Source: Porticoccus sp950063125 (GTDB taxonomy: Bacteria; Pseudomonadota; Gammaproteobacteria; Pseudomonadales; Porticoccaceae). Taken from it: a stretch of 64,000 bases of DNA. Made by a program: the position numbers and the translations under genes. The stretch lies in the NCBI RefSeq assembly GCF_963973895.1, contig NZ_CAXBBF010000001.1; one strand, written 5' to 3'. This document shows, piece by piece, positions 9,196 to 18,544 of the stretch. Under the pieces are notes generated by a model, which saw only the letters and a list, made by a program, of their open reading frames with translations, made no database searches and had not been told where the DNA came from. Positions within the stretch are counted from its first letter, which is position 1, and each line of letters begins with the position of its first letter.

Positions 9196-9328
9196 TTGTC
9201 GAACCGGATTACATGCCGTTACAAACCACATGAGTAGGTCCGGTGTCCTCTCCAAATAGTGATCAGGTATGAAGCCGGTTTCAAGCAGAACGCCCAATCG
9301 CACAGGGATGCTTTATTCATTGCTGTAG

Positions 9329-10282
9329 TTAACAGGTCTCGCTGGCAACTGTCTGATCTCGCCCTCTGCCTTTGGCTTCATAAAGGGCTTTGTCGGCCAG
9401 AGATGTCAGCCTCGAGGGGCTATCTTCTGTAGCGGGAACAAGGCTGGCAACACCGGCGCTGATGGTTATCGACGACGATATGGGGCTGTCGGCGTGTGGA
9501 ATTTTCAATCTCTTGATGTTCGCCTGGATTTGGGCTGCAACTTTCAGTGCTCCGGTCAGTGAGGTGTTGGGCAGCAGGATGCAAAACTCCTCACCGCCAT
9601 AGCGGGTAGCCATGTCAGTGGCGCGTAGCAGGCTGTGCTGCAGGGTGGTGGCAATGGATTTCAGGCAGTCATCGCCAACCAGGTGTCCGTATAGGTCATT
9701 GTATTGCTTAAAGTAATCGATATCCAGGAAGATCAGTGCGAGCGGTTCCCGACTGCGCATACCCCGTCGCCATTCCATGTCGAGATGGTCGGTAAAATAG
9801 CGCCGGTTATAGAGGCCGGTAAGCTCATCGGTGATGGCCATCTTCTCGAGTTTTGACTGGGCATTTTTATAGTCGGTATTGTCTCTGATCGTTTGAACAA
9901 CGGCGATCAGATTGCCGTGGACATCGTAGATAGGGCCCGCATCCACCGTGAGATAGAGTCGTGAACCGATGCGAGGCATAACGCACCAGTTTTCGGCTTT
10001 ATAGCCTTCCCCATAGATTGAAGGTTGTGCGTGAACCGCGTAGAGCTGATCGAGCTCAGCTATTCGTTCCTGCACCAGTACATCAGCGAGACAGAGTCGT
10101 TGTTTTGCATAGAAAGCCTTCCAGTGATCCCGTGTTCCAAGCACTTCCTCGGCCATGACGCCGGTGAGTCGTTCGCAAGATTTGTTCCAGATGACGACGT
10201 AACCGTCCCGGTCGAGGACAAAAGTCGCTGTGACCAGATGCTCCATGAGACTGACAGCAAATTTTTGCTGTTGAACCACCAA
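9329..10282 (-). CDS. PAS-GGDEF diguanylate cyclase
   Basis: The protein should make cyclic di-GMP from two GTP. A PAS domain covers about residues 10-135 (VLDRDGYVVIWNKSCERLTG), and a GGDEF domain about 150-310. The active-site motif is an intact GGEEF. An RxxD inhibitory site (RATD) lies exactly five residues before it, so product feedback inhibition is likely. No membrane segment is seen, so it is probably a cytosolic sensor. The reading frame is open far upstream, but that part looks non-coding. AAAGGA at about 10290-10295 is placed 7 nt from TTG 10282 and 10 nt from GTG 10279, so one of these is the start; 10282 is used. It is divergent from typA. Confidence 0.88.
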   Translation of the reverse strand: MVVQQQKFAVSLMEHLVTATFVLDRDGYVVIWNKSCERLTGVMAEEVLGTRDHWKAFYAKQRLCLADVLVQERIAELDQLYAVHAQPSIYGEGYKAENWCVMPRIGSRLYLTVDAGPIYDVHGNLIAVVQTIRDNTDYKNAQSKLEKMAITDELTGLYNRRYFTDHLDMEWRRGMRSREPLALIFLDIDYFKQYNDLYGHLVGDDCLKSIATTLQHSLLRATDMATRYGGEEFCILLPNTSLTGALKVAAQIQANIKRLKIPHADSPISSSITISAGVASLVPATEDSPSRLTSLADKALYEAKGRGRDQTVASETC

Positions 10283-10514
10283 AATAAGATCCTTTATATG
10301 GTGTGTGTAAATTGCCGGGCAGTATAGGGCTCTCGGTTTGGGATGTCGATGTCCGGTCATTGGCAGGTGTCGGCAGGGCGTCGCTGCCCTTTTTACCTGC
10401 CTGGTTTCATTAAGGCTATTCGGGTCATCCCGGTTGAATTTGCTGACCAAAAGGACTGTCCTTGATGGCTCATGCCATTTCTGGGTAGATATGTGTACGG
10501 TGTTGAAGAAATCT

Positions 10515-10543
10515 CTGCGTTCTGGCGCTATAACCGCTATAAT
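10515..10543 (+). promoter_or_regulatory. Possible typA promoter
   Basis: A consensus TATAAT at 10538-10543 lies 33 bp before the typA start codon, within a repeated CGCTATAA motif. The -35 position has only a weak match, so this is tentative. The rest of the 293-bp gap between the GGDEF gene and typA shows no other feature. Confidence 0.4.
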
Positions 10544-10575
10544 CCGCGCCTATTTTTTACCGACCGAGAAATCCT

Positions 10576-12387
10576 GTGATCGAAAATCTCCGCAACATCG
10601 CCATTATTGCCCACGTTGACCATGGTAAAACCACCTTGGTGGATCGCCTGTTGCAGCAATCCGGTACGCTGGACCGCAAAGCCATGGGTGCCGAACGGGT
10701 CATGGATTCCAATGATCAGGAGCGTGAGCGCGGTATTACCATCCTGGCCAAAAATACGGCCATCGAGTGGAACGGTTATCGGATCAATATCGTCGATACC
10801 CCCGGCCACGCCGACTTTGGCGGTGAGGTGGAGCGGGTTCTGTCGATGGTGGACTCCGTATTGTTGCTGGTGGACGCGGTTGACGGCCCTATGCCGCAAA
10901 CCCGGTTTGTTACCCAAAAAGCCTTTGAGCAGGGCCTCCACCCGATTCTTGTGGTCAACAAGGTGGACCGTCCCGGCGCCCGTCCCCATTGGGTCGTCGA
11001 CCAGGTGTTTGATCTCTTCGATCGTCTCGGTGCCACCGACGAACAACTGGATTTTCCCATTATGTATGCGTCGGCGCTGAATGGTGTTGCCGGCAATGAG
11101 CCGGATGATCTGGCGGAAGACATGACACCGTTGTTCCAGATGGTGGTAGATAAGGTCAAAGCACCGGCAGTGAACCGCGATGGTCCACTGCAAATGCAGA
11201 TCAGTGCCCTGGATTACAGCAGTTACGTGGGGGTTATCGGCATCGGTCGAATTACCCGCGGCAAGCTCAAGACCAACGAGCAAGTGGTAGTGGTTGATCG
11301 CGAGGGCAAAACCCGTCGCGGTCGCGTATTACAGGTAATGGGTTATCGCGGTCTGGAACGATTCGAGGTGGAGCAGGCCGAAGCGGGCGATATTGTCTGT
11401 ATCACCGGTATCGATAAATTGAATATTTCCGACACCATCTGCAGCCCGGACAAGCCGGAAGCGATGGTGCCACTGAGTGTTGACGAGCCTACTGTCAGTA
11501 TGACTTTTCAGGTAAACGATTCCCCGTTCGCCGGTCAGGATGGTAAATACATTACCTCGAGAAATATCCGGGAGCGGCTGGATCAGGAGCTGATTCACAA
11601 TGTGGCACTGCGGGTTGTGCAGGGTGAGACCCCTGACAAATTTGTGGTGTCCGGACGCGGTGAATTACATCTGTCGGTATTGATTGAAAATATGCGCCGT
11701 GAGGGTTTCGAGCTGGGTGTATCGCGCCCCGAAGTGATCCAGAAAGACGTGGATGGCGAGATTCACGAGCCCTATGAACAGGTGGTGATTGATATTGAAG
11801 ACCGGCATCAGGGTGCGGTAATGGAGGAGTTGGGGTTTCGCAAGGCGGATATGACCAACATGGAACCCGACGGTAAAGGCCGTGTCCGACTCGAGTTTAT
11901 GGTGCCCTCTCGAGGCCTGATTGGCTTTCGCTCACACTTTCTGACGCTGACCAGTGGTTCCGGCATCATGACCAGCATTTTTGATCACTATGGTCCGGTG
12001 AAACAGGGTGACATGGCCGGTCGCCAGAACGGCGTACTGGTATCCATGACCAAGGGCAAGACACTGGCTTATGCCCTGTTCACCCTGCAGGATCGTGGCC
12101 GTTTGTTCCTCGGGCACGGTGCCGAGGTCTATGAGGGTCAGATCATCGGCCTGCATTCCCGCAACAATGATTTGCCGGTGAACCCCACCAAGGCCAAGCA
12201 GCTGACCAATATCCGGGCGGCCGGTACCGATGAGAACCTGGTACTCAGCCCACCGGTTCGACATACTCTGGAGCAGGCGCTGGAGTTTATTGCCGAAGAT
12301 GAGCTGGTAGAGGTAACCCCCCACCACATTCGTTTGCGCAAAAAGCTCCTGAGCGAGAACGAACGCAAGCGTGCCGGCAAAAACTGA
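10576..12387 (+). CDS. typA: Ribosome-associated translational GTPase TypA/BipA
   Basis: TypA (BipA) is a translation-factor GTPase related to EF-G. It binds 70S ribosomes and helps 50S assembly and growth under cold or other stress. The GTPase motifs are all present: G1 AHVDHGKTT (about 12-20), G2 RERGITI, G3 DTPGHADFGGE and G4 NKVDRPGA. The elongation-factor-like domains and the family-specific C-terminal domain follow. The length of 603 is normal. It starts with GTG 10576; the ribosome site is weak. It converges on tag, with only 20 bp between the stops. Confidence 0.97.
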   Translation: MIENLRNIAIIAHVDHGKTTLVDRLLQQSGTLDRKAMGAERVMDSNDQERERGITILAKNTAIEWNGYRINIVDTPGHADFGGEVERVLSMVDSVLLLVDAVDGPMPQTRFVTQKAFEQGLHPILVVNKVDRPGARPHWVVDQVFDLFDRLGATDEQLDFPIMYASALNGVAGNEPDDLAEDMTPLFQMVVDKVKAPAVNRDGPLQMQISALDYSSYVGVIGIGRITRGKLKTNEQVVVVDREGKTRRGRVLQVMGYRGLERFEVEQAEAGDIVCITGIDKLNISDTICSPDKPEAMVPLSVDEPTVSMTFQVNDSPFAGQDGKYITSRNIRERLDQELIHNVALRVVQGETPDKFVVSGRGELHLSVLIENMRREGFELGVSRPEVIQKDVDGEIHEPYEQVVIDIEDRHQGAVMEELGFRKADMTNMEPDGKGRVRLEFMVPSRGLIGFRSHFLTLTSGSGIMTSIFDHYGPVKQGDMAGRQNGVLVSMTKGKTLAYALFTLQDRGRLFLGHGAEVYEGQIIGLHSRNNDLPVNPTKAKQLTNIRAAGTDENLVLSPPVRHTLEQALEFIAEDELVEVTPHHIRLRKKLLSENERKRAGKN

Positions 12388-12400
12388 GAACTATCAGGGA

Positions 12401-12421
12401 GCCACGATTAAAGATCGTGGC
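12401..12421. terminator. Perfect hairpin between convergent typA and tag
   Basis: GCCACGAT and ATCGTGGC form an 8-bp stem with a 5-nt loop. It overlaps the tag stop codon and lies 14 bp past the typA stop. No T-run follows, so termination here is plausible but not typical. Confidence 0.4.
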
Positions 12422-13046
12422 ATTGCCGGTGGCGAAAGCAGCCGACCAGGTGGTCGTTGACCAACCCGGTAGCCTGCAGGTAGGCATAACAGATGGTGCT
12501 GCCAAAAAATCGGAAGCCGCGTTTTTTCATGTCCCTGCTGATGGTGTCCGATAGCGGGGTAGTCGCGGGGACCGCGTCGGTATCCTGCCAATGGTTTTGA
12601 ATCGAACGGTTGTCGACGAAGCCCCACAGGTAATCTGCAAAACTGCCGAATTGCGCTTGAATGTTCAGAAATAGACGGGCATTACTGACAGCGCTTTCAA
12701 TCTTCAGTCGATTTCTCACAATACCCCTATTCTGTAGCAGCTGCGCAACGTCTTGCTGGTTGAAGCTGGCTACCTGCTCCGGTCGAAATTCGGCAAAGGC
12801 CCGTCGATAGTGTTCGCGCTTTCTAAGAATGGTGATCCATGCCAGGCCGGCCTGGGCGCTCTCAAGTACCAGAAATTCAAACAGCTTTTGGTCATCGCGA
12901 CAGGGAACGCCCCATTCCTGATCATGATAGCTCTGATAGAGTGGGTCATTGCCAGCCCAGGGGCAGCGGAAAACAGGGTTGTCGCCGGGTATCCGTTTCA
13001 GGGAAAAGACCGTGGAGGTGGTCTCCGGGTCGCTGGACGAACTCAC
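12408..13046 (-). CDS. tag: DNA-3-methyladenine glycosylase I (Tag)
   Basis: Tag removes 3-methyladenine from alkylated DNA, the first step of base-excision repair. Family landmarks are clear: CPWAGNDPLYQSYHDQEWG, QAGLAWITILRKRE, KKRGFRFFGSTICYAYLQA and LVNDHLVGC. The Cys and His residues of the structural zinc site (N-terminal Cys and His, C-terminal His and Cys) are all kept. At 212 residues it is about 25 longer than E. coli Tag, because of an N-terminal extension of unclear worth. The GTG start overlaps the darP stop (GTGA), which implies translational coupling; an internal start nearer the Cys cannot be excluded. Confidence 0.93.
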   Translation of the reverse strand: MSSSSDPETTSTVFSLKRIPGDNPVFRCPWAGNDPLYQSYHDQEWGVPCRDDQKLFEFLVLESAQAGLAWITILRKREHYRRAFAEFRPEQVASFNQQDVAQLLQNRGIVRNRLKIESAVSNARLFLNIQAQFGSFADYLWGFVDNRSIQNHWQDTDAVPATTPLSDTISRDMKKRGFRFFGSTICYAYLQATGLVNDHLVGCFRHRQCHDL

Positions 13047-13558
13047 TGACAGTTATCCCGAAGGTACTGAAACAATTTGCGACTGGCTGCCGGTGGTTTT
13101 TGTTGTGATGCGTCGCGCTGGGCCTGTCTGATTAACTGGCGCAAGTGCTGTCGGTCCAGTCCCGGTATATCGTTAATCAGCTCTTCTAGTGCAGAGTCGC
13201 CCTCACTGATCAGTCTGTCGCGCCAGTTCTCTAGGCGTTGAAACTGCTGGCGAAAAACCTGGCTGTCATGGTGAAAACTCTCCAGCTCCCGGCGTATGCT
13301 ATCGCTGTCGATAACACGCATGATTTTGCCAATATATTGCAGCTGGCGTCGTCGACCCTCGCGGTTTTTTAGCCTTCTCGCCAACATGACGGCTTCGGCA
13401 AGTTCTTCCGGCATGGTGACCTTGGCCAGCTTGGCCGGGGCTAGATCCACGAGCTCTTCACCGAGCTTTTGCAGTGCGGTCATCTCACGTTTGACGGCCG
13501 ACTTGCTTTTGGGGAGTTCTTCGTCTGGCTGGCGGTCTGGAAAAGAATCTTCAATCAT
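13043..13558 (-). CDS. darP: Ribosome maturation factor DarP (YjgA, DUF615)
   Basis: DarP binds late 50S precursors and helps shape the peptidyl-transferase centre. The protein is small, charged and predicted all-helical, with family segments SKSAVKREMTALQKLGEEL (about 18-36), AKVTMPEELAEAV and RRRQLQYIGKIMR. The length of 171 is normal. It lies 5 bp after mgtE and overlaps tag by 4 bp, so mgtE-darP-tag look like one transcript. In many relatives darP neighbours pmbA or tldD instead, so the pairing with mgtE and tag is a local variation. Confidence 0.93.
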   Translation of the reverse strand: MIEDSFPDRQPDEELPKSKSAVKREMTALQKLGEELVDLAPAKLAKVTMPEELAEAVMLARRLKNREGRRRQLQYIGKIMRVIDSDSIRRELESFHHDSQVFRQQFQRLENWRDRLISEGDSALEELINDIPGLDRQHLRQLIRQAQRDASQQKPPAASRKLFQYLRDNCQ

Positions 13559-13563
13559 GATGG

Positions 13564-14922
13564 TTAGCTATAAAACAGGGTGGCGAGACCCAGAAACGAG
13601 AGAAAACCCACCACATCTGTAACCGTGGTGAGAGCGACGCTCCCCGCCAGAGCGGGGTCAATACGGCATTTTTTTAGAAATACCGGCAGCAACGTGCCTG
13701 CAACAGCGGCAGAGATGAGGTTGATGGCCATGGCGGCAGCAATGATGAAGGCTATGATCGGGTCGTTAAACCAGAGAGCAGCAACGCCGCCCATCACTAG
13801 TGCCCATAGCATGCCATTCAATGCGCCGACGGCAAATTCCTTGCTCAGTAACCAGCGCATATTGTTTTTGCTGATTTGTCCCAGTGCCATGCCCCGAATA
13901 ACCACGGTGAGCGTCTGACTGCCAGCAACACCACCCATGCTGGCGACAATGGGCATCAGGATAGCCAGCGCGACGACCTTTTCAATCGTGGCTTCGAAAA
14001 TGTTGATCACCGAGGAGGCGAGGATAGCGGTTATCAGATTCATCCCGAGCCAAACGGCCCGACGGGGCGCTGTGCGCTTAACCGAAGCAAACGTCTCTTC
14101 TTCATCGCTGAGACCGGCCAACCCCAATAGTGAGTGGGCGGCATCCTCGATAATCACGTCTACCACGTCATCGATAGTGATTCGGCCAAGCAGTTTGTGG
14201 TCTGCGCCTACGACTGGAGCTGAAACCCAGTCATTTTTTTCAAACAGCAGTGCAACCTGCGAATCGGGCATATCGGCTGTGATGGCCTGTGCATCAGTTA
14301 CCATCATCTCGCGCACAGTGATATTTGGGCTCGCGGTCAATAGTTTGGTGAGCGGTAATGTGCCGAGAAAAGTATCTTCCCGGTTCACCACAAAAATATT
14401 ATCGGTAATATCCGGAATTTCTTCATGGCGGCGCAAATAGCGCAATACCACATCAATCGTCAGATCGGGCCGAACAGTGATGGTGTCCGTATTCATCAAC
14501 CCGCCGGCGGTATCTTCGTTGTAAGTGAGTACTCGCTCTACCCGCAGCCTATCCTGGCTGCTCATCGCCTGAAGTACTTCTGGTATTACTTGGTCGGGTA
14601 GTTGCTGCAGGATGTCCGCAATGTCATCGGGATCAAGGCCTTCGGTAAGTGAGGCGACCTCGTGGCTTTCCATTTCACTGAGGATTTCACCGCGAAGTTC
14701 CTCGCTGAGCTCACCGATCACCTCGCCTTCCAGTTCCCGGTCAACCAGATCCCATAATACCCGCCGGGCTTTGGGTGGTGCAGACTCTATCTGGTCGGCG
14801 ATATCGCCGGGAGAAAGGTTGTTGAGCATGTGCCGGAGCAGGCGCACATCGCTCGAATTCATCATTTCATTGATGCTGGCGAGCCTGGACAAATGGCTGA
14901 ATTTTTCGTTAGGCCCCTGCAT
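13564..14922 (-). CDS. mgtE: Magnesium channel/transporter MgtE
   Basis: MgtE is an inner-membrane, gated Mg2+ channel. It has the standard order: an acidic helical N domain (about 15-130), a CBS pair (about 135-255), a connecting helix, then five membrane segments (about 285-450). Signature membrane motifs are PIVASMGGVAGSQT and DPALAGSVALTTVTDVVGF, the latter containing the pore Asp. The length of 452 is normal. The 94-bp gap before it shows no recognisable magnesium riboswitch. It is separated from npr by that gap and is probably expressed on its own with darP and tag. Confidence 0.96.
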   Translation of the reverse strand: MQGPNEKFSHLSRLASINEMMNSSDVRLLRHMLNNLSPGDIADQIESAPPKARRVLWDLVDRELEGEVIGELSEELRGEILSEMESHEVASLTEGLDPDDIADILQQLPDQVIPEVLQAMSSQDRLRVERVLTYNEDTAGGLMNTDTITVRPDLTIDVVLRYLRRHEEIPDITDNIFVVNREDTFLGTLPLTKLLTASPNITVREMMVTDAQAITADMPDSQVALLFEKNDWVSAPVVGADHKLLGRITIDDVVDVIIEDAAHSLLGLAGLSDEEETFASVKRTAPRRAVWLGMNLITAILASSVINIFEATIEKVVALAILMPIVASMGGVAGSQTLTVVIRGMALGQISKNNMRWLLSKEFAVGALNGMLWALVMGGVAALWFNDPIIAFIIAAAMAINLISAAVAGTLLPVFLKKCRIDPALAGSVALTTVTDVVGFLSFLGLATLFYS

Positions 14923-15016
14923 CTGAGAAGTTTTCCCTGACCGTCAGTTTGAAGGCGGATAGTGTATAGGTGGGCGTGACAAAATTATACAGTGGTCTGG
15001 TTGGTAGGCGGCGCGG

Positions 15017-15298
15017 TTAGTGCTCTTCCTCGAAGCGGTTGCCGATTAACTGTTCGATATCGCGATGGGCGCGCTCTGCATCATTGCCTTCGAAAATGAA
15101 ATGGAGAGAGGTGCCCTGGGTCGCGGCAAGCAACATCAGTGACATCACGCTTTTGGCATCCACCAGTTTGTCAGGACTGCGCCCGGTTTTGATGGCGCAG
15201 CCATATTTTCCGGCAGTCGAAGCCAGCTTTGCGGCTGCTCGAGCATGCAGCCCGAGACGGTTGACAATGGTGATTTCTGTACAGATTATTTTTGACAT
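15017..15298 (-). CDS. npr: HPr-family phosphocarrier NPr
   Basis: NPr is the HPr-like phosphocarrier of the nitrogen PTS; it passes phosphate from PtsP to PtsN. The start ATG 15298 has a good ribosome site (GAGAGGG) and gives 93 residues; a longer upstream frame is rejected. The active His18 is in RLGLHARAA. DAKSVMSLM matches the regulatory-serine region of HPr proteins. It follows rapZ by 25 bp on the same strand and is the last gene of the rpoN-hpf-ptsN-rapZ-npr block. Confidence 0.95.
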   Translation of the reverse strand: MSKIICTEITIVNRLGLHARAAAKLASTAGKYGCAIKTGRSPDKLVDAKSVMSLMLLAATQGTSLHFIFEGNDAERAHRDIEQLIGNRFEEEH

Positions 15299-15323
15299 AA
15301 CAGCCCTCTCGTGATGGCGCCCG

Positions 15324-16184
15324 TCAGGACAGTTCTCTGTGCCGGACCTGTACATTCGGCATTGTGCTGCTGAAATGTCTGGCTAGAACGCTGGATATGT
15401 AGACTGAGCGGTGCTGTCCCCCGGTGCAGCCCACTGCAATGGTTAGATAGCTGCGATTGTTGGCAAGAAATGACGGCGTCCAGCGGGACAGGAACTGCTT
15501 GATGTCATTAGTCATGTCGATGACTTCCGGTTGCGATTCGAGAAATTCGATCACTGGCTGGTCATTGCCGGTAAAGGGCCTTAACTCCTGTTTCCAGTGG
15601 GGGTTGGGCAGGCAGCGAACGTCAAAGACAAAATCCGCGTTGACTGGCACTCCGCGCTTAAAGGCAAAGGACTCAAACATGACGGCCATGTCATCTCTGC
15701 TGTGGGGAGCAATTTGTTGTTTGATGACGTCGCGCAGTTGGTGCAGGGTCATGGTGCTGGTATCAATTCTGCGATCTGCAATTGAGGCGATTGGGTCCAG
15801 CAGAGTGGTTTCAAGTTCGATGGCTTCGTGGATATCTACCCGGTCATTGGTGAGAGGATGCTTGCGGCGTGTTTCACTGAAACGCTGGATAATGACGGAA
15901 TTTCTGGCATCGAGAAAAAGTACTTCATAATTGATGCCCGAATATTTCAGCTCCGCAAGAATTTTGGGTAGCTGGTCAAGGTCTTCGCCCAGGTTGCGGA
16001 CATCAATTCCCACCGCAATTTTTTCCAGCCAATGCTGGCTCTTGGCGTTGATGGCTTTCTGAAAAAGGCCGGGAAGCAAACTGGCGGGAAGATTGTCAAT
16101 GCAGGTAAAACCGACATCTTCGAGAACGTTCAGTGCGGTACTCTTACCGGATCCGGAACGCCCACTTACCACCACCAGTCGCAT
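15324..16184 (-). CDS. rapZ: RNase adapter / nucleotide-binding protein RapZ
   Basis: RapZ is a nucleotide-binding regulator. In E. coli it brings the small RNA GlmZ to RNase E and senses glucosamine-6-phosphate, thereby setting GlmS levels. The Walker A motif GRSGSGKS is at residues 8-15, and the C-terminal domain has GCTGGQHRSVY. The length of 286 is typical. Whether it acts on GlmY/GlmZ here is unknown, because those RNAs are mainly known from enterics. It lies between ptsN and npr, as in most gammaproteobacteria. Confidence 0.95.
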   Translation of the reverse strand: MRLVVVSGRSGSGKSTALNVLEDVGFTCIDNLPASLLPGLFQKAINAKSQHWLEKIAVGIDVRNLGEDLDQLPKILAELKYSGINYEVLFLDARNSVIIQRFSETRRKHPLTNDRVDIHEAIELETTLLDPIASIADRRIDTSTMTLHQLRDVIKQQIAPHSRDDMAVMFESFAFKRGVPVNADFVFDVRCLPNPHWKQELRPFTGNDQPVIEFLESQPEVIDMTNDIKQFLSRWTPSFLANNRSYLTIAVGCTGGQHRSVYISSVLARHFSSTMPNVQVRHRELS

Positions 16185-16196
16185 TAGTCTTTCACC

Positions 16197-16655
16197 TCAG
16201 TCGCCATCATTGCCGGTTGCTATCCGGAAGAGGTCTTGATCACTGCCTGCCTGTCGCAATGCATTGCGAACCGTTTCGTCCTGAAGCAATTCGGCAATGG
16301 AAGAGAGGACCTGCAGGTGTTCGTCGTTTTGTTCCTCGGGAACGATCAGTGCAAAGATCAGATCTACCGGCTCTCCATCGATGGCATCGAAATCGACGGC
16401 ATCAGCCAGTTTGACAAGTGCTCCGGTAATTTTTTCACAGCCTGCCAGGCGACAGTGGGGGATGGCAACACCTTCTCCTATCCCGGTGCTGCCCAGTCGC
16501 TCTCTTGCCAGCAGACTCTGGTAGAGGTCGTCTGCGTTAACCCCTTCCATGCGTTCTGTCAGGAAGACGGAAAGGTTTTCCAGTACCCTTTTTTTGCTAC
16601 CGCCCTCGGCGCTGGCAACGGTGTTTTCAGGGGTGAGTACATCGATCAGTTTCAT
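16197..16655 (-). CDS. ptsN: PTS-Ntr enzyme IIA PtsN
   Basis: PtsN (EIIA-Ntr) is the output protein of the nitrogen PTS. Its phosphorylation state affects potassium transport, phosphate sensing and sigma-54-linked genes. The phospho-acceptor His67 lies in GVAIPHCRL, after GIGEG. The length of 152 is normal. It has 5 bp to hpf upstream and 12 bp to rapZ downstream, so it is clearly inside one operon with rpoN. Confidence 0.96.
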   Translation of the reverse strand: MKLIDVLTPENTVASAEGGSKKRVLENLSVFLTERMEGVNADDLYQSLLARERLGSTGIGEGVAIPHCRLAGCEKITGALVKLADAVDFDAIDGEPVDLIFALIVPEEQNDEHLQVLSSIAELLQDETVRNALRQAGSDQDLFRIATGNDGD

Positions 16656-16660
16656 GAGTG

Positions 16661-16948
16661 TTATCTACCGCGGTTCTTTTCCTTGTGCTTGATTAACTGT
16701 CGGTCCAGCTTATCGGTCAGCATGTCGATAGCGGCATAAAGATCCTCATGCTCGGAATCGGCAAAGAATTCACCGCCGCTGACATGGACGGTTGCTTCAG
16801 CTTTCTGGATCAATTTTTCAACCGAGAGGATCACATTCGTGCTGGTGATGCCGTCGTGATGGCGCTCCAGTTTGGATAATTTGGTAGTGACATAGTCTTT
16901 GATCGGATCAGTGATATCGAGATGATGTCCGCTGATGTTCAATTGCAT
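16661..16948 (-). CDS. hpf: Short-form ribosome hibernation factor HPF
   Basis: HPF binds the decoding centre of 30S subunits and promotes 100S ribosome dimers in stationary phase. The 95-residue protein is the short form and lacks the long C-terminal dimerisation domain. The family segments MQLNISGHHLDIT and DLYAAIDMLTDKLDRQL are present. A strong AAGGAG ribosome site precedes the ATG. It lies 20 bp after rpoN. Confidence 0.94.
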   Translation of the reverse strand: MQLNISGHHLDITDPIKDYVTTKLSKLERHHDGITSTNVILSVEKLIQKAEATVHVSGGEFFADSEHEDLYAAIDMLTDKLDRQLIKHKEKNRGR

Positions 16949-16968
16949 GCGGTTCTCCTTAATGGGTG

Positions 16969-18420
16969 TTATGTGTTGGGGTTGTAGCGTTTTCTTTCGC
17001 TGGAAGAGGGGATGCCCATCCCCTCGCGGTATTTGGCAACAGTGCGTCGGGCCACCTGAATGCCCATCTCCTGAAGCAGTGCTGTCAGCTTGTTGTCACT
17101 GAGGGGCTTGCCCGGATTTTCAGCGCTTACCATTTTTTTCAGCATAGCGCGAATGGCTGTTGATGAACACTCCCCGCCAGCGTCGGTCGAGACGTGGCTG
17201 GAGAAGAAATACTTGAGTTCAAAAACACCCTGCGGTGTGTCGATGTACTTTTGGGTGGTCACCCTCGAAATAGTGGATTCGTGCAAGTCCAGTCGTTCGG
17301 CAATATCTGCCAGCACCATGGGCTTCATCGCCACGGGTCCCTGTTCCAGAAAGCCCTGTTGTAATTCAATGATGCAGCTGGTGACGCGCATCAGGGTGTC
17401 ATTGCGGCTTTCCATACTGCGCAGAAACCATTTGGCCTCCTGGAGGTGATTTTTGAGGAAGGTATTGTCTTGACTGGAGTCGGCTCTACGAATCAGTTGG
17501 GCATACTGTTGATTGATGCTCAGGCGAGGGGTGATGTCCTCGTTGAGGGAAACTTTCCAGTGATTATCGGCTTTGGTGACCCGAACATCGGGTACCACGT
17601 ACTCGATATCATCGTTTCGAATGGCATCACCGGGGTTGGGGGACAGTGTCTGAATGAGCAGGATGGCGCCCTCGAGTATCTCCTGGGACAGACCGGTGAT
17701 TTTTTCCATTTGTCGAAAATTTCGCTGTCCAACCAGTTCCAGGTGGTCAGTAACGAGCTGGATGGCCTCGTTAATCAGCGGCGTATCCGGAGAGAACTGG
17801 TTCAGCTGAATCAGAAGGCATTCGGCGAGGCTGGTGGCTGCAACACCAGGTGGGTCAAATTGCTGAATGCGGTGCACTACAGCGAGTACTTCATCCAGTT
17901 CAATTTCGTCGTCCAGCGCAGCCCAGATTTCTTCAACCGGTGCTGTCAGCATGCCCCGGCTATCAATTGAATCGATAATGATTTCACCGATCAGGTAATC
18001 CTTGGGAGACATCGGCGTCAGATTAAGTTGCCAGATCAAGTGGTCCTGAAGCGACTCTGTGACGTTGTGAACGCTGTCAAAGTCGCGTGTATCCGCGCCG
18101 GTGTTTCTGATGGTGGTGCTGGGTTGGTAGATGTCGTCCCAATTGGCATCGACTGGCAGGTCAGTGGGTATTTTGCTGTCCCATTCACTGCTGTTGAGAT
18201 CACGCGTTGCACTGTCGATATCTTCATTTTTCCCGGTGGCGGTTTCTGCGGCCAGATTCTCGGATTCTTCGGCAAGCTCAAGCAGCGGGTTATCGTAGAG
18301 GTTCTGCTGGATTTCCTGGTGCAAGTCGAGAGAGGAAAGTTGCAACAGACGGATGGCCTGCTGTAGCTGAGGGGTCATCGTCAGCTGCTGGCCGATTTTC
18401 AGTTGCAAGCTGGCTTTCAT
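16969..18420 (-). CDS. rpoN: RNA polymerase sigma-54 factor RpoN
   Basis: RpoN directs RNA polymerase to -24/-12 promoters and needs an AAA+ activator such as NtrC. Region I is Gln/Leu-rich (TMTPQLQQAIRLLQLS), an acidic region II follows (about 50-120), then the core-binding domain, and the C-terminal RpoN box ARRTVAKYRE that reads the -24 element. The length of 483 is normal. It heads the rpoN-hpf-ptsN-rapZ-npr block, 124 bp after lptB. A direct target, the glnA promoter, is about 11 kb away. Confidence 0.97.
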   Translation of the reverse strand: MKASLQLKIGQQLTMTPQLQQAIRLLQLSSLDLHQEIQQNLYDNPLLELAEESENLAAETATGKNEDIDSATRDLNSSEWDSKIPTDLPVDANWDDIYQPSTTIRNTGADTRDFDSVHNVTESLQDHLIWQLNLTPMSPKDYLIGEIIIDSIDSRGMLTAPVEEIWAALDDEIELDEVLAVVHRIQQFDPPGVAATSLAECLLIQLNQFSPDTPLINEAIQLVTDHLELVGQRNFRQMEKITGLSQEILEGAILLIQTLSPNPGDAIRNDDIEYVVPDVRVTKADNHWKVSLNEDITPRLSINQQYAQLIRRADSSQDNTFLKNHLQEAKWFLRSMESRNDTLMRVTSCIIELQQGFLEQGPVAMKPMVLADIAERLDLHESTISRVTTQKYIDTPQGVFELKYFFSSHVSTDAGGECSSTAIRAMLKKMVSAENPGKPLSDNKLTALLQEMGIQVARRTVAKYREGMGIPSSSERKRYNPNT

Positions 18421-18544
18421 GTTATGACTGCGTATAGAGGATTGTTACGAAAATATTCACACGGAAAGTGTAGTCTGCCTTCGGGGGGAGAGACAAGCAA
18501 AATGTGTGCCGTTTCGCGCAATCGCTGTGCGGTAGTACGTCCCA

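Noticed and set aside
14923..15016. Magnesium riboswitch before mgtE
   Set aside because: The gap is only 94 bp and shows no extended pairing of the known M-box or mgtA leader kind.
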